From Candidatus Neomicrothrix sp. UBA2974 (GTDB lineage: Bacteria > Actinomycetota > Acidimicrobiia > Acidimicrobiales > MedAcidi-G1), in contig DEAU01000040.1 in NCBI GenBank assembly GCA_002348705.1, positions 1 through 26,497 on the forward strand: a DNA stretch of 26,497 bases, written 5' to 3'. Shown piece after piece: positions 23,492 through 26,497 of the stretch (its first letter is position 1; every line of letters starts with the position of its first letter). The position numbers were made by a program, and so were the translations under genes. The notes beneath the pieces are model-generated. The model made no database searches. It saw only the letters and a program-made list of their open reading frames with translations, and was not told the DNA's origin.

Positions 23492-23507
23492 GACCGTGAA
23501 GACGGTC
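23492..23507 (-). terminator. Stem-loop after the epimerase gene
   Basis: GACCGT and ACGGTC arms with a 4-nt loop, 7 nt after the stop of the HpbD-like gene. No U-tract; may limit read-through into the P450 gene. Confidence 0.35.
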
Positions 23508-23514
23508 GGCGGGT

Positions 23515-24633
23515 TCAGGAGAAGCTGAGCACCGGGTCACCCCATGGGGACTCGTCCGGCGTAATTCCCAATCCCGGACCGGCCGGCAGGTCGATCCATC
23601 CACCAACGATTCGGATCCCGTGCTTCTGGTCATAATGGCCGTCCACGTACGGTTCGGCGATCCAGGTCCCTTCGAAGTTGGCCGGGTCGACCGTTGCTCC
23701 AACGTGAAGCGAGGCGGCAGCCACTAGGTCACCGCCCCACGTGTCGTCGACGGTATGAGGCCTTCGGGTCGCCGCACAGACGTCTCGCACGGCCCGCATC
23801 GCGCTGATCCCGCCCACCCGGCTGACCTTCATCCCAAAGCCGTCGGCCACCCGCTGGCCGATAGCAGTCACAACCATGCCGATGTCGCTGGCTGACTCAT
23901 CGAGGTAGATCGGGTGACAGACCTTTCCGACGAGCGAGGCGTTCTCCTCGTATGTCGCGCAAGGCTGCTCAAGCACCATGGGGATGTCGCGACAGGCTTG
24001 CGAGACTTGGATTGCTTCCATTGTGTTCCAGCCCTTGTTGGCGTCGGCGGCTAGCCGCACGCCGGGCCGCAGCGTGGTGGCCACGGCCCGCAGGGCAGCC
24101 ACGTCCTCCTCGACGGTTCGCCCTCCCACCTTCAACTGGATCCGGGGGAAACCCTCGGCCTGTCGGGCGTCGGCGTCGGCAGCCGAATCCTCAGGCGATG
24201 CGATCAACACCCCATGGTACGACGGCACCCGCTCACGAACCGCTCCTCCCAGCAGGTCGCAAACCCGCACCCCATGGGCCTTGCCGGTGGCATCCCAACA
24301 GGCCACATCGATAGCAGCCTTGGCGTATAGGTGGCCCATGAGGGCGGCGTCCATCGCAGCCTGCACCCGTCCTGTCGCCGAAGGGTCTAGCCCGATCAGG
24401 TGGGAGGCCATCTCTGCTAGCGCCGCCCGAGCGCCGAGAGCGTGCTGAGGCTGATAGGTGGGGCCGAGCGGGCAAGTTTCCCCGTATCCAACCGTCCCGT
24501 CGTCGCACTGGACGCGGACGATCGTCGTGTCCAAATGCCAGACATCCTGTGTAGCCATGCGATAAGGGGCCCCGGGTTCAGGCCCGCGAACCGGCAAGTC
24601 ATGCTGGAACACGTCAATGGCAACGATCTTCAC
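23515..24633 (-). CDS. Enolase-superfamily epimerase, hydroxyproline-betaine epimerase (HpbD)-like
   Basis: 372-aa member of the mandelate racemase/muconate lactonizing group. Capping domain 1 to about 125 (GYGETCPLGPTYQPQHALGA), then the barrel with catalytic Lys168 (IQLKVGG) and Lys269 (GFGMKVSRVGG), and metal ligands Asp197 (ADANKGW), Glu222 (LEQPCA) and Asp245 (YLDESASD). Segments such as GETCPLGPTY, DDTWGGDLVAAA, GATVDP and the tail PGPGLGITPDES match my recollection of 4-hydroxyproline-betaine 2-epimerase, which opens degradation of betaine osmolytes; cis-3-hydroxyproline dehydratase is a close alternative. GTG 24633 is chosen because GGAGG lies 8 nt upstream; the frame is open to 24750. 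The downstream demethylation genes of the known pathway are not here. Confidence 0.85.
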   Translation of the reverse strand: MKIVAIDVFQHDLPVRGPEPGAPYRMATQDVWHLDTTIVRVQCDDGTVGYGETCPLGPTYQPQHALGARAALAEMASHLIGLDPSATGRVQAAMDAALMGHLYAKAAIDVACWDATGKAHGVRVCDLLGGAVRERVPSYHGVLIASPEDSAADADARQAEGFPRIQLKVGGRTVEEDVAALRAVATTLRPGVRLAADANKGWNTMEAIQVSQACRDIPMVLEQPCATYEENASLVGKVCHPIYLDESASDIGMVVTAIGQRVADGFGMKVSRVGGISAMRAVRDVCAATRRPHTVDDTWGGDLVAAASLHVGATVDPANFEGTWIAEPYVDGHYDQKHGIRIVGGWIDLPAGPGLGITPDESPWGDPVLSFS

Positions 24634-24905
24634 CGGGAGAACCTCCAGCGGTCCGACTGTCGTGTACTGGCCCCGGAAGATTTCCCGGAGTAGCAGCGCG
24701 CGACGCGGAAGGTAGCAGCGGATACCGACCGTTGCCGCGCCGTCCGCCACGATTCCGTTCGGATTTGGCCTACAACTCGACCGAGGATCCAGTCACCAGA
24801 TTCCGGCATCGAAGGCAGCGCTGCCTCGGGTCGACCAAGTTCGTCCGGGCACTGCGAGGCAGTGTTGGCCCGGGCGCTCTCCTGCTGCGCAATACGGCTA
24901 GATCG

Positions 24906-26497
24906 CTACTTGTTAGCAGCCAAGAATGGGTCGATGAACACTTCGTCCATCGCCCATTCCTTGATCGCCACTCCATCGAAGAGGCGCAGCATGCTTTTGG
25001 TCGGCCGCCAGTCGTAAGGGCCTCCCGGGACGCTGCCGTCGTCGAGGGTGATGGTCGTCCGGAACGGAGGGGTCCCTCGAGCGACACTCACGGAACTGGA
25101 TTCGAAGTCCAACTTGCGGATCCGGTAGTCCTTGTCTGTCAGATGAACCTCGATCGGTGTCTCCGAGGATCCCGTAACGCATACGTCAAGGGTGAAGACA
25201 TCGTTGATCGAGTCATAACCCCTGACCGAGATGTCTGCGTCCCAGGTCACGTCGGTGCTGCGCGAGATCCGAAGCCAACTCCCCTCGTCGAAGTCGTGAC
25301 CGTTGCTGTAGACCCGTAGATGACCACCGGAGGTCGATTTCACGTCGAAGTCCCGACCACTGAGGTCGAGGTATTCGGGCTGGGAAAACTGTCGGCCGTC
25401 GGTGCTAACCAACTTGGTGAACGGCGTACCGGCATAGACGGTGATGGTGCCGTCGTCCGAGACCACGGCCGAGGGGTGGTCCAGACCTTCGACGACAACG
25501 CCTGGATCAACAGACCAAGTGAGCATGTCGTTCGAGGTGGCGCTGACCATCCGCAGAACCGAGTACCCAGAAGGCTGCGCTGCTTGCTCTCCCGCTGGAT
25601 ACGCCACGAGGTACATCCGGAAAGAACCATCTGGCATTTCGAACACGAACGGACTCTGGATGTTTCCAAATGGAAAGTCTTCGTTGGTCAAGCGGTCGCC
25701 GGCCTCCTCAGTGAACTCGAGCCCATCTGCTGACACGAAACTCTTCACCGCCGAACCACCGGGAACGTTCTGGACAGCGAAAAGCCTCCAACCTCCGTCA
25801 TCTAGTGACACCAACGACGTGTGCGGCATACCCGCGGGGATGACCGAACGCGCCTCCAACTCCCAATCCACGCCGTCGTTGCTATTGGCAACAGTCAGCC
25901 CGTCAGGATTCGCTCCGAAGTACATCCGATAGGTCCCATCGGCCAGTTGGACGACCCTCGGGTCGGACGCACCGATGCTTTGGTCGAGGACGCCGGCAAC
26001 CGGACTGTGACCTAGTGCCACCGCGTCCATCAACCGGTTGGTCTCGGTAATCCAGCCGAGACCGGGGACCGGTCCCTCATCGGTCGGACACTCGACTGGC
26101 TCCGGGGCGGCAGGTCCATCGTCACCCGGGCGGTCGAACTCCCCATCATCACCCGGGCGGTCGAACTCCCCATCATCGCGACCAGGACCGTCGTTCTGGA
26201 CTGGACGGGAATCATCAGCGGGCGCCGGTTGCGGACCGGTGTCGCGCGACGGTCCAGCCGAGAGACATGACCCGATGACTTGACCCTCAGCCGCATTGGG
26301 CTGGCGACCACGAGACAACTCTCCGAAAAGGTTCGCTCCGAACCCTCGAAGCAGACAGTCCCTTAGGTTGGGGTCTGATGTGTTGAATGGGTGCGGCGCG
26401 CCGTCGGAGTTTGCCTCTTGCGCAGTTCCACCTGCAGCCGAGTCATCGGGCTGGCTCGTCGACGCAGCAACCGCCACCGACGTCGAAGTAGCCGTCG
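24906..26497 (-). CDS. Secreted-type beta-propeller protein (GH43/sialidase-like fold), 5' truncated
   Basis: The frame is open to the right window edge, so the N-terminus and any signal peptide are missing; at least 530 aa are visible. First comes a Ser/Thr/Ala/Asp-rich stretch, then a short two-Cys helical module (LRDCLLRGFGANLF...GSCLS), a linker with a DDGEFDRPG tandem repeat, and about 250 residues of repeated four-strand blades. Blade motifs include DPRVVQLADGTYRMYF, SLVSLDDGGWRLF, SPFVFEMPDGSFRMY and HPSAVVSDDGTITVY; this Asp-x-Gly-x-(Y/W)-x-(M/L)-(Y/F) pattern is typical of GH43/GH32/GH33-like propellers. A C-terminal beta domain of about 110 aa follows. I cannot identify catalytic acids with confidence, so binding rather than hydrolysis is possible. 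Probably an exported or surface protein. Confidence 0.75.
   Translation of the reverse strand, partial: TATSTSVAVAASTSQPDDSAAGGTAQEANSDGAPHPFNTSDPNLRDCLLRGFGANLFGELSRGRQPNAAEGQVIGSCLSAGPSRDTGPQPAPADDSRPVQNDGPGRDDGEFDRPGDDGEFDRPGDDGPAAPEPVECPTDEGPVPGLGWITETNRLMDAVALGHSPVAGVLDQSIGASDPRVVQLADGTYRMYFGANPDGLTVANSNDGVDWELEARSVIPAGMPHTSLVSLDDGGWRLFAVQNVPGGSAVKSFVSADGLEFTEEAGDRLTNEDFPFGNIQSPFVFEMPDGSFRMYLVAYPAGEQAAQPSGYSVLRMVSATSNDMLTWSVDPGVVVEGLDHPSAVVSDDGTITVYAGTPFTKLVSTDGRQFSQPEYLDLSGRDFDVKSTSGGHLRVYSNGHDFDEGSWLRISRSTDVTWDADISVRGYDSINDVFTLDVCVTGSSETPIEVHLTDKDYRIRKLDFESSSVSVARGTPPFRTTITLDDGSVPGGPYDWRPTKSMLRLFDGVAIKEWAMDEVFIDPFLAANK
26122..26175 (-). repeat. Two perfect 27-bp tandem repeats in the propeller gene
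   Basis: Units 26122-26148 and 26149-26175 are identical and encode DDGEFDRPG twice in the acidic linker before the propeller; partial copies flank them. Confidence 0.9.

Noticed and set aside
24634..24905. Gene or riboswitch in the 272-bp gap before the epimerase
   Set aside because: No frame with coding character, no recognisable riboswitch core; only imperfect short inverted repeats (around GGAA-GAT-TTCC).
1..26497. Mobile elements, phage genes, CRISPR arrays or defence systems
   Set aside because: No transposase or integrase motifs, no spaced direct repeats of CRISPR type, and no defence-gene domains were seen; the region looks like ordinary chromosomal backbone.

Overview
The window is a high-GC, gene-dense stretch of chromosome from an actinobacterium. 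Four things suggest this: Actinobacteria-style coding bias, several starts that lack a Shine-Dalgarno (SD) sequence but have a TANNNT -10 box 6-9 nt upstream (leaderless mRNAs), an F420-type luciferase-like oxidoreductase, and an ArfA/OmpATb-like BON+OmpA protein. The mix of thiamine uptake, P450, VOC, MpaB-type (DUF2236) oxygenase, crotonase and a hydroxyproline-betaine epimerase-like enzyme would suit a marine Acidimicrobiia-type heterotroph. That placement is inference; no rRNA or other phylogenetic marker is present.

Layout. 1-179 (-): 5' end of a lipoprotein gene cut by the window edge. 403-4266 (-): thiamine ABC transporter operon (thiB, thiP, thiQ) headed by a clear TPP riboswitch; the lipoprotein thiB probably starts at a TTG just after the aptamer, because the earlier in-frame ATG lies inside the aptamer core. 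4313-6928 (-): cytosolic GH3/PA14 beta-glucosidase, divergent from 7016-8752 (+), an N-acyl-D-amino-acid deacylase-type amidohydrolase. 8806-10857 (-): EF-G-like GTPase. 10858-11283: a gap with a coding-like but interrupted open frame. 11284-15151 (+): a polytopic GT-C-like membrane protein and an acyltransferase-3/SGNH O-acyltransferase, probably for envelope glycans. 15188-16027 (-): HD protein matching only the C-terminal half of CCA-adding enzymes. 16096-17313 (-) amidohydrolase-2, divergent from 17436-19194 (+) crotonase and LLM oxidoreductase. 19262-20167 (+) BON/OmpA protein, preceded by an 11-codon leader ORF. 20297-20443 (+) a 48-aa Cys-rich protein. 20531-22027 (+) VOC protein and DUF2236 oxygenase. 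22045-23343 (-) cytochrome P450; 23515-24633 (-) HpbD-like epimerase; 24906 to the window end (-) a secreted-type beta-propeller protein, 5' truncated.

How they fit together. The thiamine operon is a self-contained, riboswitch-controlled uptake system. The 16-25 kb part looks like small-molecule catabolism (lipid, terpenoid, betaine or aromatic acid substrates). Two 17-bp palindromes of one design lie in two divergent intergenic regions (6966-6982 and 17351-17367), each beside an amidohydrolase gene, and suggest one TetR-like repressor acting on both. I saw no mobile element, CRISPR array, rRNA or tRNA. The least explained items are the shared operator, the 28-bp perfect hairpin over the beta-glucosidase start, the duplicated-CTDC microprotein, the leader ORF overlapping the OmpA gene, and the interrupted frame at 10946-11272.
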